A stretch of DNA of 64,000 bases from JBAWWY01 sp037144355 (GCA_037144355.1 JBAWWY010000001.1:248001-312000); one strand, 5' to 3'. Numbered from the stretch's first letter, positions 27,324 to 37,268 are shown. Numbers and translations are program-made. Notes: generated by a model not told the origin, from the letters alone.

Positions 27324-28359
27324 CTTCTTCCCCCTCTGTCAATCTAAATGACTTACTCAAATTCTCCGTCATATACTCGATAATCGAAGTTATTTCTCCG
27401 TAATTCATTCTGGTTGGTCCAATCACTCCAAGCTTGCCAATACATTTTCCATCTACACAATAACTTGCTGTAATTAAACTGCACTCCTGTATTGCCTGGT
27501 CGATATTTTCATTTCCTATGGTTATGATCACACCGCTATCCCTGTTTAATAATACCTCTGTCAATTCTTTCTTTCTGTTGATTATTTCCAGGAACATTTT
27601 GGCTCTTTCAAGATTATTATATTCAGGTATGGAGAATATGTTTGTCATTCCATCAAGGAATAATTCTACATTCATCATGTTCTCCAAAGTGCTCAAAAAG
27701 TTTGGCATTATATTTTCAACTAGCTTTCCTATATTGGTCAAATCCTTCTCGCAGCTTTCCAATATATCTGTTGCCATGATGTCGGATAATTTTTTCCCTT
27801 TATAGTTAACCGTTAGAAATTTAGAAAGGAATTCAATCTTGTCTTTTGAATATGGTTCAGTAGTCTTTACAATCTTGTTTGAAACCTTTCCAGTTTCTGT
27901 AACAAGCATCATTACCAGATTTTTTTCATCAACAGGAATAAGATTTATGTATTTAAGCCTGTTGCTGTCAACTCCCGGTGTCAATGCAAAAGAAGTGAGG
28001 TTGGTCAATTCAGACAGGATCTCTGCCGCATTGGCTAGCGCCTTGTCAAGTTCGTCAAATTTATTGGATAATCTGGCTGTTATTTTATTTTTGTCATCTT
28101 CTTGAAGCTCATATTTTTCCATCAATGAATTTACATAAAGCCTATAAGCCTTGTCCGATGGCACTCTTCCAGCAGATGTATGTGGATGTGTCAAGTATCC
28201 CATATCTTCAAGATCAGACATCTCGTTTCTAATTGTAGCCGGGCTAATGCTTATTCCCAATTTTTTTGAAAGTGTTCTTGATCCAATAGGTTCAGCAGAA
28301 TTAATGAAATCAGTAATTATCGCTTGAAGTATTTTTAATTTTCTTTCTGATAAAGCCAT
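27316..28359 (-). CDS. hrcA: Heat-inducible transcription repressor HrcA
   Basis: Represses class I heat-shock genes by binding CIRCE. The N-terminal winged helix (LSERKLKILQAIITDFINSAEPIGSRTLSKKLGISISPATIRNEMSDLEDMGYL) is followed by the GAF-like inserted dimerisation domain, for 347 aa. AGGATGG favours the ATG at 28359 over one three codons upstream. It heads the operon, and the CIRCE element lies 19 bases upstream, so it is autoregulated. Confidence 0.97.
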   Translation of the reverse strand: MALSERKLKILQAIITDFINSAEPIGSRTLSKKLGISISPATIRNEMSDLEDMGYLTHPHTSAGRVPSDKAYRLYVNSLMEKYELQEDDKNKITARLSNKFDELDKALANAAEILSELTNLTSFALTPGVDSNRLKYINLIPVDEKNLVMMLVTETGKVSNKIVKTTEPYSKDKIEFLSKFLTVNYKGKKLSDIMATDILESCEKDLTNIGKLVENIMPNFLSTLENMMNVELFLDGMTNIFSIPEYNNLERAKMFLEIINRKKELTEVLLNRDSGVIITIGNENIDQAIQECSLITASYCVDGKCIGKLGVIGPTRMNYGEITSIIEYMTENLSKSFRLTEGEEDE

Positions 28360-28377
28360 ACCAACCATCCTTTGTTG

Positions 28378-28404
28378 TTAGCACTCATTAACCTTGAGTG
28401 CTAA
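28378..28404 (-). promoter_or_regulatory. CIRCE operator of the hrcA-grpE-dnaK-dnaJ operon
   Basis: TTAGCACTC, nine bases, GAGTGCTAA: a perfect match to the HrcA-binding inverted repeat. It lies between the -10 and the hrcA start codon. Confidence 0.98.
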
Positions 28405-28414
28405 TCATGATATA

Positions 28415-28443
28415 AATTTACCATTATCCTTTTTAGTTGTCAA
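28415..28443 (-). promoter_or_regulatory. Promoter of the hrcA operon
   Basis: TTGACA (28443-28438), 17 bases, TAAATT (28420-28415) on the minus strand, directly upstream of CIRCE, so bound HrcA would cover the transcription start. Confidence 0.7.
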
Positions 28444-28515
28444 CTATTATTGGAAATAATATTCATCTTTTTTTATATTTTTTTTTGGAATTTAATCAGA
28501 ATATTCAATGAAATT

Positions 28516-28555
28516 AAAAAGGGTATCCTACTTTACTTCTCTGATACCTCTTTTT
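28516..28555 (-). terminator. Terminator after hemW
   Basis: AAAAAGGGTATC (28516-28527) pairs with GATACCTCTTTTT (one bulge), with T-rich sequence on both sides. It separates lepA-hemW from the heat-shock operon. Confidence 0.78.
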
Positions 28556-28602
28556 AGAAAATTGAATCTAAAATTTTTTTGGATATTAATCTATCAATAA
28601 AA

Positions 28603-29787
28603 TTATACAAAATTGGATAAGACATAGTTGGAAATATCCATGCCTCTGCGTGTGAGGCGAAGATTGCCATTTACTGATTCTAAAAGTCCATCATCCTGCA
28701 GCTTTTTAATTTCCTTCTTGTACAATTCATCAAGGTCTTTTCCGAAGGTTTTTTTGAATGCGTCAAGTCTAATTCCACTGGTTTTTCGCATGCCGGTAAA
28801 GATATATTCGGATATCTCATCCTGCGGATTATTCACGTATTCCCAAGTTCTAAAGCTTTTACTATTTTCAATATAGTTATCTAGTTGGGAAATATTGCTG
28901 CTCCTCGTATGGTTTACATACGAATGCGCATTCAATCCAATACCAAGATATTCATCCATTGACCAGTATTTCAAGTTATGGCGGCATTCGAAACCCATTT
29001 TTGCCAAATTTGAAATCTCGTAATGTAAATAATCGTTATTGATTTTATTGTTTATGCTATAATCTCTAGTCAATTGTGCCATTGCATAGTGATACATGTT
29101 TAAATGCATCTCATCATCGGTTTCATTAAATTCTCCACTTTCAAGCATCTTGGAAAATGGAGTGCCTTCCTCAATTTTCAATCCATAAATTGATAAATGC
29201 TCAGGGCTAAGTTTTATAACTTCCCGAATACTGCTCTTCCATGAATCGAAGCTTTGACCTGGAATTCCGAACATTAAATCCAAGTTCACATTATTAAAAC
29301 CTGCATCTCTTATCATTGCGTAATTTCTCTTAATATCATCGGCATTATGTATTCTTCCAAGTCGGTGAAGTATATCGTCATCGAATGATTGGACTCCCAT
29401 GCTGAGTCTATTTATGGAAATATCCCTATATCCTCTCAATGAATCTCTAGTCAAGGTTTTCGGATTTGATTCAATGGTGAATTCTAGATTTTCAGATATA
29501 TGGAAATTCTTATATATTTCTTCTTTAATCTCTTCAAGCAGATATAAAGGAAAAAGCGAAGGTGTCCCTCCGCCGATAAATATGGTGTCGACCAGATAAT
29601 TTCTGGGTTCGAAAATCATTGTGTCCGCTTTGAATCCACCTTCCGAATACCAATTGATCTCTTTTAAAACCGCATGGGCATATTTGCGAAAATCATCCTC
29701 TCCGAAACCGGAAAAACTGGTGAAATCACAATAATTGCATTTGCTCTGACAAAACGGAATATGAATATACAATCCTAGTTTTTTCAT
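28603..29787 (-). CDS. hemW: Heme chaperone HemW (radical SAM)
   Basis: Radical-SAM family protein formerly annotated as an oxygen-independent coproporphyrinogen III oxidase homologue; HemW proteins bind heme and act as heme chaperones. The N-terminus GLYIHIPFCQSKCNYCDFTSF contains CxxxCxxC, here followed by Asp-Phe, which fits HemW rather than HemN. IFIGGGTPSLFP and GVQSFDDDILHRLGRIHN follow. Length is 394 aa. It lies behind lepA, the conserved order. The single-base context after the third Cys distinguishes it only by analogy. Confidence 0.93.
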   Translation of the reverse strand: MKKLGLYIHIPFCQSKCNYCDFTSFSGFGEDDFRKYAHAVLKEINWYSEGGFKADTMIFEPRNYLVDTIFIGGGTPSLFPLYLLEEIKEEIYKNFHISENLEFTIESNPKTLTRDSLRGYRDISINRLSMGVQSFDDDILHRLGRIHNADDIKRNYAMIRDAGFNNVNLDLMFGIPGQSFDSWKSSIREVIKLSPEHLSIYGLKIEEGTPFSKMLESGEFNETDDEMHLNMYHYAMAQLTRDYSINNKINNDYLHYEISNLAKMGFECRHNLKYWSMDEYLGIGLNAHSYVNHTRSSNISQLDNYIENSKSFRTWEYVNNPQDEISEYIFTGMRKTSGIRLDAFKKTFGKDLDELYKKEIKKLQDDGLLESVNGNLRLTRRGMDISNYVLSNFV

Positions 29788-29847
29788 TATTTACCCTGCT
29801 ATTAATTTATTAAGACTATTCCCTTCAAATCTGAGCCATAGTCCAGA

Positions 29848-31659
29848 TTATTTGTTCTCATCATACTTCAAAACTGCTGTAAAGGCTTCTTGAGGAACTT
29901 CAACCGTTCCGAACTGCCTCATTCTTTTCTTGCCCTTTTTTTGTTTCTCAAGCAATTTTTTCTTTCTCGTTATATCTCCACCATAGCATTTAGCTAGAAC
30001 GTCTTTTCTTAAAGCTCTAACTGTAGCTCTGGCAATTATCTTCGATCCAATGGATGCTTGAATAGGAACCTCGAACTGATGCATTGGTATAATATCCTTA
30101 AGCTTATCGCAAACAAATTTACCTCTGTAATAAGCTTTCGATTCATGGACAATCATAGAAAAAGCATCTACAAGGTCTTTATTCAAGAGTATGTCGAGTT
30201 TAACCAGATTCGATTTTTCATATCTTAAAAATTCATAATCAAGAGATCCATAACCTCTGGTTTTCGATTTAAGAGCATCAAAGAAGTCGTATATTACCTC
30301 ATTCAATGGGATTTCATAATGCAGAACAACTCTAGTGCTGGTGATATACTCCATATGCTTCATGAAGCCTCTTCTCTCCTGGCAAATCTCCATTATATTT
30401 CCCACATATTCGTTTGGTATCATAATGTTTGCTGTTACAATGGGTTCCTCAATATGTTTGACTTCTGTCAATGGGGGAAGATTGCTTGGGTTTTGAATCA
30501 TTAGGATTTCTCCATTATTCATTACCACCTTATAAATTACGCTTGGTGAAGTTGTTATTATACCAAGATCGAATTCTCTTTCAAGTCTTTCTACAATTAT
30601 TTCCATATGAAGCAGCCCTAGGAACCCGCATCTGTATCCGAATCCCAAAGCGGTTGATGTTTCAGGCTCAAAGTTGAAAGCTGCATCGTTTACCTGGAGT
30701 TTTTCAAGAGCATCTTTAACATTCTCATATTTCTCGCCCTCGGCTGGATATATGCCGCAATAAACCATAGATTGGACTTTCTTATAGCCAGGCAACGCAT
30801 GTTCAGTTATGTTGTTTGCATCGGTAATAGTGTCACCGACTCTTGCATCTGCAATCTGCTTGATGCTCGCACAAATATATCCAACATCACCTGCCAAAAG
30901 CATATCAACAGGTACAGGCCCTGGAGAATAAACTCCTACTTCTGTAACCTCATATTTCTTATTTGAATTCATCATCAATATCATGTCGCCTTTGGCAACA
31001 TGTCCATCGAAAATTCTGGCGTAAATAATTACACCCTTGTAATTGTCATAGTATGCATCAAATATCAAGGCCTTGAGCTTGCCGTTCAAATCGCCGTCTG
31101 GTGGAGGTATATGCGCTACCACCGCTTCCAGTACCTCTTCGATGTTTTTTCCCTCCTTGGCTGAGATCAGGGGGGCGTAGGAGGCGTCTATTCCTATTAC
31201 ATCTTCGATTTCCATTCTAACTTCTTCCGGTCTCGCACTAGCAAGATCGATTTTGTTGATTACTGGGATTATGGCTAGATCCTCTTCCATTGCCAGATAA
31301 ACATTCGCTAGAGTTTGTGCTTCTACTCCCTGGGTTGCATCCACAATAAGCAAAGCCCCTTCGCATGCTGCAAGGCTTCGTGATACTTCATATGTAAAAT
31401 CCACATGCCCAGGAGTGTCAATCAGGTTGAAGACATATTCGTGTCCATCCTTTGCCTTGTAGTTCAATCTGGTTGTTTGGAGCTTGATTGTAATGCCACG
31501 CTCTCTTTCGAGATCCATATTATCCAGATATTGCTCTTTCATTTCCCGGGAGGAAACTAAGCCTGTAGTCTCGATTATCCTATCCGCAAGCGTTGACTTT
31601 CCATGATCTATATGGGCTATTATTGAAAAATTTCTTATATATTTTTGATTGGATTTCAT
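29848..31659 (-). CDS. lepA: Elongation factor 4 (LepA) GTPase
   Basis: Ribosome-associated translational GTPase. G1 is IAHIDHGKSTLADRI, G3 is DTPGHVDF, G4 is NKID, and the LepA-specific C-terminal domain ends ATRKKKLLEKQKKGKKRMRQFGTVEVPQEAF-like. The full 603 aa length is present. It starts the lepA-hemW unit and is divergent from rpsT. Confidence 0.98.
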   Translation of the reverse strand: MKSNQKYIRNFSIIAHIDHGKSTLADRIIETTGLVSSREMKEQYLDNMDLERERGITIKLQTTRLNYKAKDGHEYVFNLIDTPGHVDFTYEVSRSLAACEGALLIVDATQGVEAQTLANVYLAMEEDLAIIPVINKIDLASARPEEVRMEIEDVIGIDASYAPLISAKEGKNIEEVLEAVVAHIPPPDGDLNGKLKALIFDAYYDNYKGVIIYARIFDGHVAKGDMILMMNSNKKYEVTEVGVYSPGPVPVDMLLAGDVGYICASIKQIADARVGDTITDANNITEHALPGYKKVQSMVYCGIYPAEGEKYENVKDALEKLQVNDAAFNFEPETSTALGFGYRCGFLGLLHMEIIVERLEREFDLGIITTSPSVIYKVVMNNGEILMIQNPSNLPPLTEVKHIEEPIVTANIMIPNEYVGNIMEICQERRGFMKHMEYITSTRVVLHYEIPLNEVIYDFFDALKSKTRGYGSLDYEFLRYEKSNLVKLDILLNKDLVDAFSMIVHESKAYYRGKFVCDKLKDIIPMHQFEVPIQASIGSKIIARATVRALRKDVLAKCYGGDITRKKKLLEKQKKGKKRMRQFGTVEVPQEAFTAVLKYDENK

Positions 31660-31706
31660 AATTCCTCTTCTCGCTTCTAATATTATATTTGTTAACAGTC
31701 TTGGGG

Positions 31707-31735
31707 ATTATATCATTTTCAACCGCTATATTCAA
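31707..31735 (-). promoter_or_regulatory. Sigma-A promoter of lepA-hemW
   Basis: TTGAAT (31735-31730), 17 bases, TATAAT (31712-31707) preceded by TG (extended -10), on the minus strand. Confidence 0.75.
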
Positions 31736-31774
31736 GACGGCATAATTTACTTTATTTTGGATTGTTAATTTCTA

Positions 31775-31803
31775 TTGCATAATTCAACAATCTCTATTAT
31801 AAT
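31775..31803 (+). promoter_or_regulatory. Sigma-A promoter of rpsT
   Basis: TTGCAT (31775-31780), 17 bases, TATAAT (31798-31803), 37 bases before the rpsT ATG. Confidence 0.7.
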
Positions 31804-31840
31804 TTGAAATGCAATATTTTCTGAAAGTGGGGTGAAAGTA

Positions 31841-32110
31841 ATGGCAAATATTAAATCAGCGAAAAAACGTATTGGAGTTATAGCTAAGAAAACAGCTAGG
31901 AACAAGAGAGTCAAAGATCATTTAAAAGCAGTAATCAAAAATTTTGAGAAAGCTTTATCTGTCGGAGATCTTGTTACAGCAAAAGAAAAACTTGGCTTAG
32001 CGGAAAAGAAACTTAAAAAAGCGGCAGCAAAGAACACAATTCATGCAAATGCAGCTTCTAGAAAAGTTTCAAGATTAACAAAACGTTTCAACGCAGCAGA
32101 AAAAATGTAA
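31841..32110 (+). CDS. rpsT: Small ribosomal subunit protein bS20
   Basis: Primary 16S rRNA-binding protein of the 30S subunit, 89 aa and highly basic. MANIKSAKKRIGVIAKKTARNKRVK is the family start and NAASRKVSRLTKRFN the family end. The GGGGTGA ribosome binding site fits ATG 31841 rather than the in-frame ATG nine bases upstream. It is divergent from lepA; the spore protease gene gpr, which often lies between the two, is absent. Confidence 0.97.
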   Translation: MANIKSAKKRIGVIAKKTARNKRVKDHLKAVIKNFEKALSVGDLVTAKEKLGLAEKKLKKAAAKNTIHANAASRKVSRLTKRFNAAEKM

Positions 32111-32161
32111 CTCACCCGTCCCACACAGTGCATAAGTTAAATGCATAAAATTAATTTAAAT

Positions 32162-32193
32162 AAAAAAGAGAGAGTGTCTCCTCTCTTTTTTTA
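32162..32193. terminator. Terminator after rpsT
   Basis: AAAAAAGAGAG pairs with CTCTCTTTTTT across a short loop, followed by T's. It lies 52 bases behind rpsT and may also serve the converging M20 gene. Confidence 0.8.
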
Positions 32194-32264
32194 TTTATGA
32201 TAAATTACGCTTTCTTTTTTAATATTCCTAATTTCATTCAAGTAATTAGCTTACAATTCATTGA

Positions 32265-33407
32265 TTATTCCACTAAGTCCATAAAAATTTCTATTCCTAC
32301 TCCCAGACAGTTGTCATCGATTTCAAACTCATTCGTATGAAGTCCTGGATTTGATTTGCCCTTGTAACCTGAACCTAGGCCAAAAAAAGCTCCCTTTGTT
32401 CTATTTAGATAAAAAGAGAAATCCTCTCCCCCCATGAAATAATCTTTGATTTCAATGATGTTTTCCGATGAAATAACCTTTTCCGCTGCTTTGACAATAT
32501 CATCCACAGAATCTTTTTCATTGATCAAGGGGTCATAACCTCTGACAAACTCAACGTCTATCCTGGCTCCCAGGGCCGTTCCAATTCCAGTCGCCATTTC
32601 AGCAATCCTGCTTTTAACAAATTTTCTGGTTTCATTGTCAATAGTACGTATTGTTCCTTTTATTTCAACATAATCCGCAATAATATTGTTTGCAGTTCCC
32701 CCATTGATGCTTCCAAATGTAATTACACACGGGTTCACTGGAGAAATATTCCTGCTGACAATGGTCTGAATGCTTGTAATCAAATTACTTGCTGCAACTA
32801 CGGCATCTACCCCCCTTTCAGGAAAAGCCCCGTGTCCGCTGGCTCCGTTGACTTTTATCGTAATCATGTCCGATGCTGCAAACATTTCTCCATATCTGAC
32901 TCCAATTTTTCCACATTCTATGTTTGGCATAACATGAAGTCCGAATATTTTTTCAACTTTTGGGTTATCCAAGCATCCAAGTTCAATCATCCTCTCAGCT
33001 CCACCTGTACTTTCTTCAGCCGGCTGAAATATTAATACAACTGTATCGCTGAAGGATTTTTTTTCTTCAGAAAGGGCTTTTGCAGTAGCAAGCAGGATTG
33101 CAGTATGTGCGTCGTGTCCGCAAGCATGCATAAATCCTGAATTTTTTGATGCATATGCAAGATTTGTCCTTTCTTGAATTCTCAATCCATCAATATCAGC
33201 TCTAAAAGCAATTACCCTGTGGTGTTTGGCTGGCTTTTCGCCCTTTATCACTGCCATTAATCCCGTATCAAGAAGTTTAAAACTTTCTATACCCGATTTT
33301 GCAAGCTCGCTCTCGATAAGTTTTGTGGTCTGGAATTCCTCGTTGCCTATCTCAGGATATTCATGAAGTTTTTTCCTGATTTCTTTTGCGTATTCCTTAA
33401 TGTCCAT
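32265..33407 (-). CDS. M20D-family amidohydrolase (HipO/AbgB/YxeP-like)
   Basis: A dinuclear-metal amidohydrolase/peptidase (380 aa) that removes the acyl or amide group from N-acylated amino acids or related compounds. The N-terminus KKLHEYPEIGNEEFQTT, the metal motif MHACGHDAHTAILL, QPAEESTGGAERMIELG with the catalytic Glu pair, and the C-terminal MGGEDFSFYLNRTKGAFFGLG are all classic M20D features. The true substrate cannot be read from sequence. AGGAG precedes the ATG at 33407; the frame could begin one TTG earlier. It follows the acyl-CoA ligase gene by 28 bases. Confidence 0.88.
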   Translation of the reverse strand: MDIKEYAKEIRKKLHEYPEIGNEEFQTTKLIESELAKSGIESFKLLDTGLMAVIKGEKPAKHHRVIAFRADIDGLRIQERTNLAYASKNSGFMHACGHDAHTAILLATAKALSEEKKSFSDTVVLIFQPAEESTGGAERMIELGCLDNPKVEKIFGLHVMPNIECGKIGVRYGEMFAASDMITIKVNGASGHGAFPERGVDAVVAASNLITSIQTIVSRNISPVNPCVITFGSINGGTANNIIADYVEIKGTIRTIDNETRKFVKSRIAEMATGIGTALGARIDVEFVRGYDPLINEKDSVDDIVKAAEKVISSENIIEIKDYFMGGEDFSFYLNRTKGAFFGLGSGYKGKSNPGLHTNEFEIDDNCLGVGIEIFMDLVE

Positions 33408-33435
33408 CAATATCTCCTAGATTCCAGCTATATTA

Positions 33436-35157
33436 TTAGTTTTTATGTCTTTTGATTTTCTTTGTTGTTGTTCTTTCAAAATCTTCTTTTCGAACTGAAA
33501 AGTTTCTTATCCTTTTATAAATAGGAAGTTTTTCGTTTATTTCTCCGATTATTTTCTTGATAAGCGTATAAATATCGGCTTCGTCAAAATCCTTGCCGAA
33601 TTCTTCATAAATAACATCATATGCCGGTCTTATTTGTGCCCCAACGCTGGTATCATTATTTTCATCTTCCAAAACTCCGTGAACCAGGCTAGCTTCAATA
33701 TATTTGTTCCGATTTATGTAATATTCAACTTCTTCTGGGTATATATTCTTGCCTGTCTTTGTTACAATGACATTTTTCTTTCTTCCAGTTATGTAGAGCC
33801 ATTCGTCCTTGTCTAAAAATCCCAAGTCTCCAGTATAAAACCATCCCTCCTTCAAAACTTCTGCTGTCTTTTCTGGAAGGTTGTAATATCCCAACATTAC
33901 ATTTGGCCCCTTGAATATTATTTCACCAATTCCGTCCTCATCCTTGTCAATAATTTTAATCTCCCCGCTGGGAATTGCAGGTCCCACAGATCCGGCTTTT
34001 TTGAATGTGTTTCCAAAGTCCGTACAACCAGCTACAAGTGGGGAACATTCAGTTAAGCCATAACCTTGAACCACTTTAATTCCCAAATCCTCAAAGCCTC
34101 TGCAAACATTTGGGTCAATAGCAGCAGCTCCTGTTACGATCAATCTAAGTCTTCCTCCAAATTTTTCATGTACGCTTTTAAAAAGCTTCCTGCTAATATC
34201 TATTCCAAAAGATTTCATAGCCCGATTTAACTTGATAGCTTTTTTTAAAGTCTTATCTTTTCCTTGTTTCTCTGCCTGTTTCCAAATTTTATCATAGATG
34301 GATTCAAAGATTAATGGTACACCGATCAGCATGGTTGCTCTTGCTTCAACGACATTTTTTGAAATATATTTGAGACCTTCGCAAAATGCAATAGATGCGC
34401 CGCGATACAGCATTAGGATAATGCCCAAAGAGGATTCGAACGTATGATGGATCGGCAGTATCGAAAGGCTTACGTCAGATTCCTTGATGTCGACTATCCT
34501 GCATGTGTCCATCACATCGCTCATTATATTCTTGTTGGAAAGCATTACTCCCTTGGCTATGTCCGTTGTGCCCGATGTGAATAGGATTATTTTCATCTCA
34601 TTCTCATCTATTGCCGCATCAAGAAAATCTCTTTTACCACTTAAAAGCAATTCCTTGCCCTTGGAAACTAGGTCGTAAATAAAAAGTTCGCCCTTATCAA
34701 GTTGGGAATCCATTTTACCCAAAGAACCCATATTTATCTTATAATCAATATGGTAGTCGTTCATAGTTGGCTTGTATGTGTTGGTATAAAAAATAGCCTT
34801 GCATTTGGCTGTATCCAATAAATTGTGAATCTCAAATGTTGAAAGTTCCTTATCCAGTGGAACGACTATTCCAGCCCCATTTGTAACTGCGAAATATGCT
34901 ACGACCCATTCATAACAGTTTTCGCCGATTATCGCAATTTTCTCTCCAGTCAAACCGAGATCCATTAAACTTGTTCCTAGAGCATCTATATCTTCCTTAA
35001 ATTTCTTATATTTTATTTCCTTGTATTTCCCGCCTTTTTCCTCTTTAACTAAAAAAGCAGTGCTTTCAGAGAAAAGCTCAGCACTTGAATTAATCATATC
35101 TTTTAGACTATAAACCTCTCGGACGGGATGATAAAATTTTTCAAGTTCCTTACTCAT
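33436..35157 (-). CDS. Long-chain acyl-CoA synthetase-like AMP-forming ligase
   Basis: An adenylate-forming enzyme (ANL superfamily, 573 aa) that would activate a carboxylic acid, probably a fatty acid, as acyl-AMP and then acyl-CoA. The phosphate-binding loop is IILFTSGTTDIAKGVMLSNKN; the usual Pro/Gly before the Lys is replaced by DIA. VQGYGLTECSPLVAG, WFYTGDLGFLDKDEWLYITGRKKN and the C-terminal catalytic Lys region near TTTKKIKRHK follow. It resembles the FadD/FAA1 group with soluble architecture. It heads a two-gene unit with the M20 hydrolase. The substrate is inferred from family only. Confidence 0.85.
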   Translation of the reverse strand: MSKELEKFYHPVREVYSLKDMINSSAELFSESTAFLVKEEKGGKYKEIKYKKFKEDIDALGTSLMDLGLTGEKIAIIGENCYEWVVAYFAVTNGAGIVVPLDKELSTFEIHNLLDTAKCKAIFYTNTYKPTMNDYHIDYKINMGSLGKMDSQLDKGELFIYDLVSKGKELLLSGKRDFLDAAIDENEMKIILFTSGTTDIAKGVMLSNKNIMSDVMDTCRIVDIKESDVSLSILPIHHTFESSLGIILMLYRGASIAFCEGLKYISKNVVEARATMLIGVPLIFESIYDKIWKQAEKQGKDKTLKKAIKLNRAMKSFGIDISRKLFKSVHEKFGGRLRLIVTGAAAIDPNVCRGFEDLGIKVVQGYGLTECSPLVAGCTDFGNTFKKAGSVGPAIPSGEIKIIDKDEDGIGEIIFKGPNVMLGYYNLPEKTAEVLKEGWFYTGDLGFLDKDEWLYITGRKKNVIVTKTGKNIYPEEVEYYINRNKYIEASLVHGVLEDENNDTSVGAQIRPAYDVIYEEFGKDFDEADIYTLIKKIIGEINEKLPIYKRIRNFSVRKEDFERTTTKKIKRHKN

Positions 35158-35321
35158 TTTTTTCTCCTTAATACAATATTTCTTGTCTCATAAAATCATT
35201 GTACCTTAAATATACATTTTGTAAAGTCTATAAAAATACATGGAAACGAGTTATTTTGTTTCGTAATTCATGCTCAAGTGATATAATTATTTTAAATATT
35301 TCTTTAAAAGGAGTGATGATA

Positions 35322-36023
35322 ATGTCAACACCACATATATCCGCAAATAAAGGCGAGATAGCTGAAACTATTCTTCTTCCAGGTGATCCACTCAGAGCAA
35401 AATTTATTGCCGAGAATTTCCTGGATAATGCAAAATGCTATAATCAAGTAAGAGGAATGTTGGGCTACACCGGAACATATCAAGGTAAACCTGTTTCCGT
35501 TCAAGGATCTGGCATGGGGATGCCATCCATAGGAATTTACTCTTTTGAGTTGATTTCATTTTATGGAGTTAAAAATCTTATTCGTATTGGGTCTGCCGGA
35601 TCAATGCAGCCTGAAGTCAAATTGAGAGATATCGTTCTTGGAGTTGCAGCTTCAACTAATTCAAATTTTGGCCACCACTATGGACTCCCTGGAAACTTTG
35701 CCGCTTCTGCAGATTTTGAGCTGCTATATAAAGCAAAACAAGCTGCCGATTCCATGGGAATCAAAGTTCATGCTGGAAATATTCTTTCAAGCGATGTCTT
35801 TTATGACGACAACAGTGATTCTTGGAGAAAATGGGCCAAGATGGGAGTCATGGCTGTTGAAATGGAAGCAGCGGCGCTATATATGAATGCTGCCAGGTTA
35901 AATGCCAAAGCTCTCACCATATTAACTATAAGCGATGATATGAATTCCAGCGAAGTTACCACTTCAGAGGAAAGGGAAAAGACATTTACCGATATGATGA
36001 AAATAGCTTTAGCCTTAGCATAA
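35322..36023 (+). CDS. deoD: Purine-nucleoside phosphorylase, DeoD type
   Basis: Phosphorolysis of purine (deoxy)nucleosides to base and (deoxy)ribose-1-phosphate in salvage. The 233 aa sequence begins MSTPHISANKGEIAETILLPGDPLRAKFIAE and has YNQVRGMLGYTGTYQGK, GSGMGMPSIGIYS, and MAVEMEAAALY, all hallmark DeoD motifs with the nucleoside and phosphate-binding residues. The frame opens at 35199, but the AAGGAG site fits ATG 35322. A TATAAT at 35282-35287 is a possible -10. It is a single gene closed by a terminator. Confidence 0.97.
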   Translation: MSTPHISANKGEIAETILLPGDPLRAKFIAENFLDNAKCYNQVRGMLGYTGTYQGKPVSVQGSGMGMPSIGIYSFELISFYGVKNLIRIGSAGSMQPEVKLRDIVLGVAASTNSNFGHHYGLPGNFAASADFELLYKAKQAADSMGIKVHAGNILSSDVFYDDNSDSWRKWAKMGVMAVEMEAAALYMNAARLNAKALTILTISDDMNSSEVTTSEEREKTFTDMMKIALALA

Positions 36024-36091
36024 AAAATCAATTTGCCTGTATTTCAACACCCTTGGCAAGTTAAATAAATTATTAATATAGTCGTGTAGTA

Positions 36092-36125
36092 GAAATGCCG
36101 TGTTTATTAAATAACACGGCATTTT
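36092..36125. terminator. Terminator between deoD and the exporter operon
   Basis: AAATGCCGTGTT and AACACGGCATTT form a perfect 12-base-pair stem with an AT-rich loop and T-run, serving the convergent deoD and ABC-2 permease transcripts. Confidence 0.9.
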
Positions 36126-36155
36126 TCTATTTTCTTATGATTTTATAGTAATATC

Positions 36156-37268
36156 TTAATCAACAGTCTTCTTGAATTTTTTGGAACTTATTCCAACGAA
36201 TACGATAGACATTATTATCAACATCCCGACCTGCGTCCACAGATAGGTGATTCCAATTCCTTTCAGCATAATCCCTCTGATAATCTCCAAATAATAAGTG
36301 GCGGGAACTATATACCCAATATAGTATATTATTTTGGGCATTGCATCTCTTGGGAACATGAAGCCTGACAATAAAATACTTGGAAGCAGTACAACAAAAG
36401 ACATCATCATCGCCTGTATTTGGGTCTTTGCAATATTGGAAATTGTAATACCTAGTCCAAGGGAAGCAGTAATAAAAAACAACGTCAATATGTACAACTC
36501 GAGGACACTCCCTCGGATCGGGACACCGAAAAGACTCACAGCAACTATCAAAGCCACAGTAACTTGAATATAGCCAAGCAAGACGTATGGTGTAATCTTG
36601 CCTATCATTATTTCAAGTGGCTTGAGCGGAGTAACCATAAGCTGCTCCAAAGTCCCCCTTTCCCTCTCCCTGACAATTCCAACCGAAGTTAGTAAAACCA
36701 TGGTCATTGTAACAAGTATCGCAACGATGCCTGGCACAATATAATATGCGGAAATCCCATCCGGATTATACCATGCCCTTATTCTTGCATCATAAGGAAC
36801 CACCACATTGCCTGGCATCTTTTGAAAAATTTCCGCCTGCCCTTTGAGCATGGGTATGGTGCTTGCTATGGCTTTTGCCTGGCCAGATGTCATATTGTCG
36901 CTTGCATCAATTATTACTTGAAATTGTGCAGATTCTCCCCTGCCCATACTTTTAGCATAATCAGGTGGGAATATAATTCCAACTTTTGCCTTTCCACTAT
37001 CTATGGCATGGTTTATATCATTATAACTATTGGCTATATATTTAATTTCAAAATAACCTGAAGCTGAAAACGACTCCAACATATCCCTGCTTTCAGTAGT
37101 TAACGACTGATCGAAGACAATGGTGGAAATGTTTTTAACTTCCGTCTGAATTGCATAGCCAAAAATTATAAGCTGGACCACGGGAATCATAAAAGCAATC
37201 ATCAGGGTAAGCCTGTCTCTTTTCATTTGAATAAATTCTTTTTTTATCATGGCAATTATTCTATTCAT
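36156..37268 (-). CDS. ABC-2 type exporter permease (YbhR/YbhS-like)
   Basis: Membrane subunit of an ABC exporter, 370 aa. It has an N-terminal membrane helix (LMIAFMIPVVQLIIFGYAI), a large extracytoplasmic domain (about residues 45-165), then five membrane helices with the ABC-2 signature RERERGTLEQLMVTPLKPLEIMIGKI. This matches YhhJ/YbhR/YbhS permeases that work with an HlyD-like protein and a tandem ATPase. Only one permease gene is present, so it probably homodimerises, whereas E. coli uses two. GAGGGAG precedes ATG 37268. It is last in the TetR-controlled operon. Confidence 0.9.
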   Translation of the reverse strand: MNRIIAMIKKEFIQMKRDRLTLMIAFMIPVVQLIIFGYAIQTEVKNISTIVFDQSLTTESRDMLESFSASGYFEIKYIANSYNDINHAIDSGKAKVGIIFPPDYAKSMGRGESAQFQVIIDASDNMTSGQAKAIASTIPMLKGQAEIFQKMPGNVVVPYDARIRAWYNPDGISAYYIVPGIVAILVTMTMVLLTSVGIVRERERGTLEQLMVTPLKPLEIMIGKITPYVLLGYIQVTVALIVAVSLFGVPIRGSVLELYILTLFFITASLGLGITISNIAKTQIQAMMMSFVVLLPSILLSGFMFPRDAMPKIIYYIGYIVPATYYLEIIRGIMLKGIGITYLWTQVGMLIIMSIVFVGISSKKFKKTVD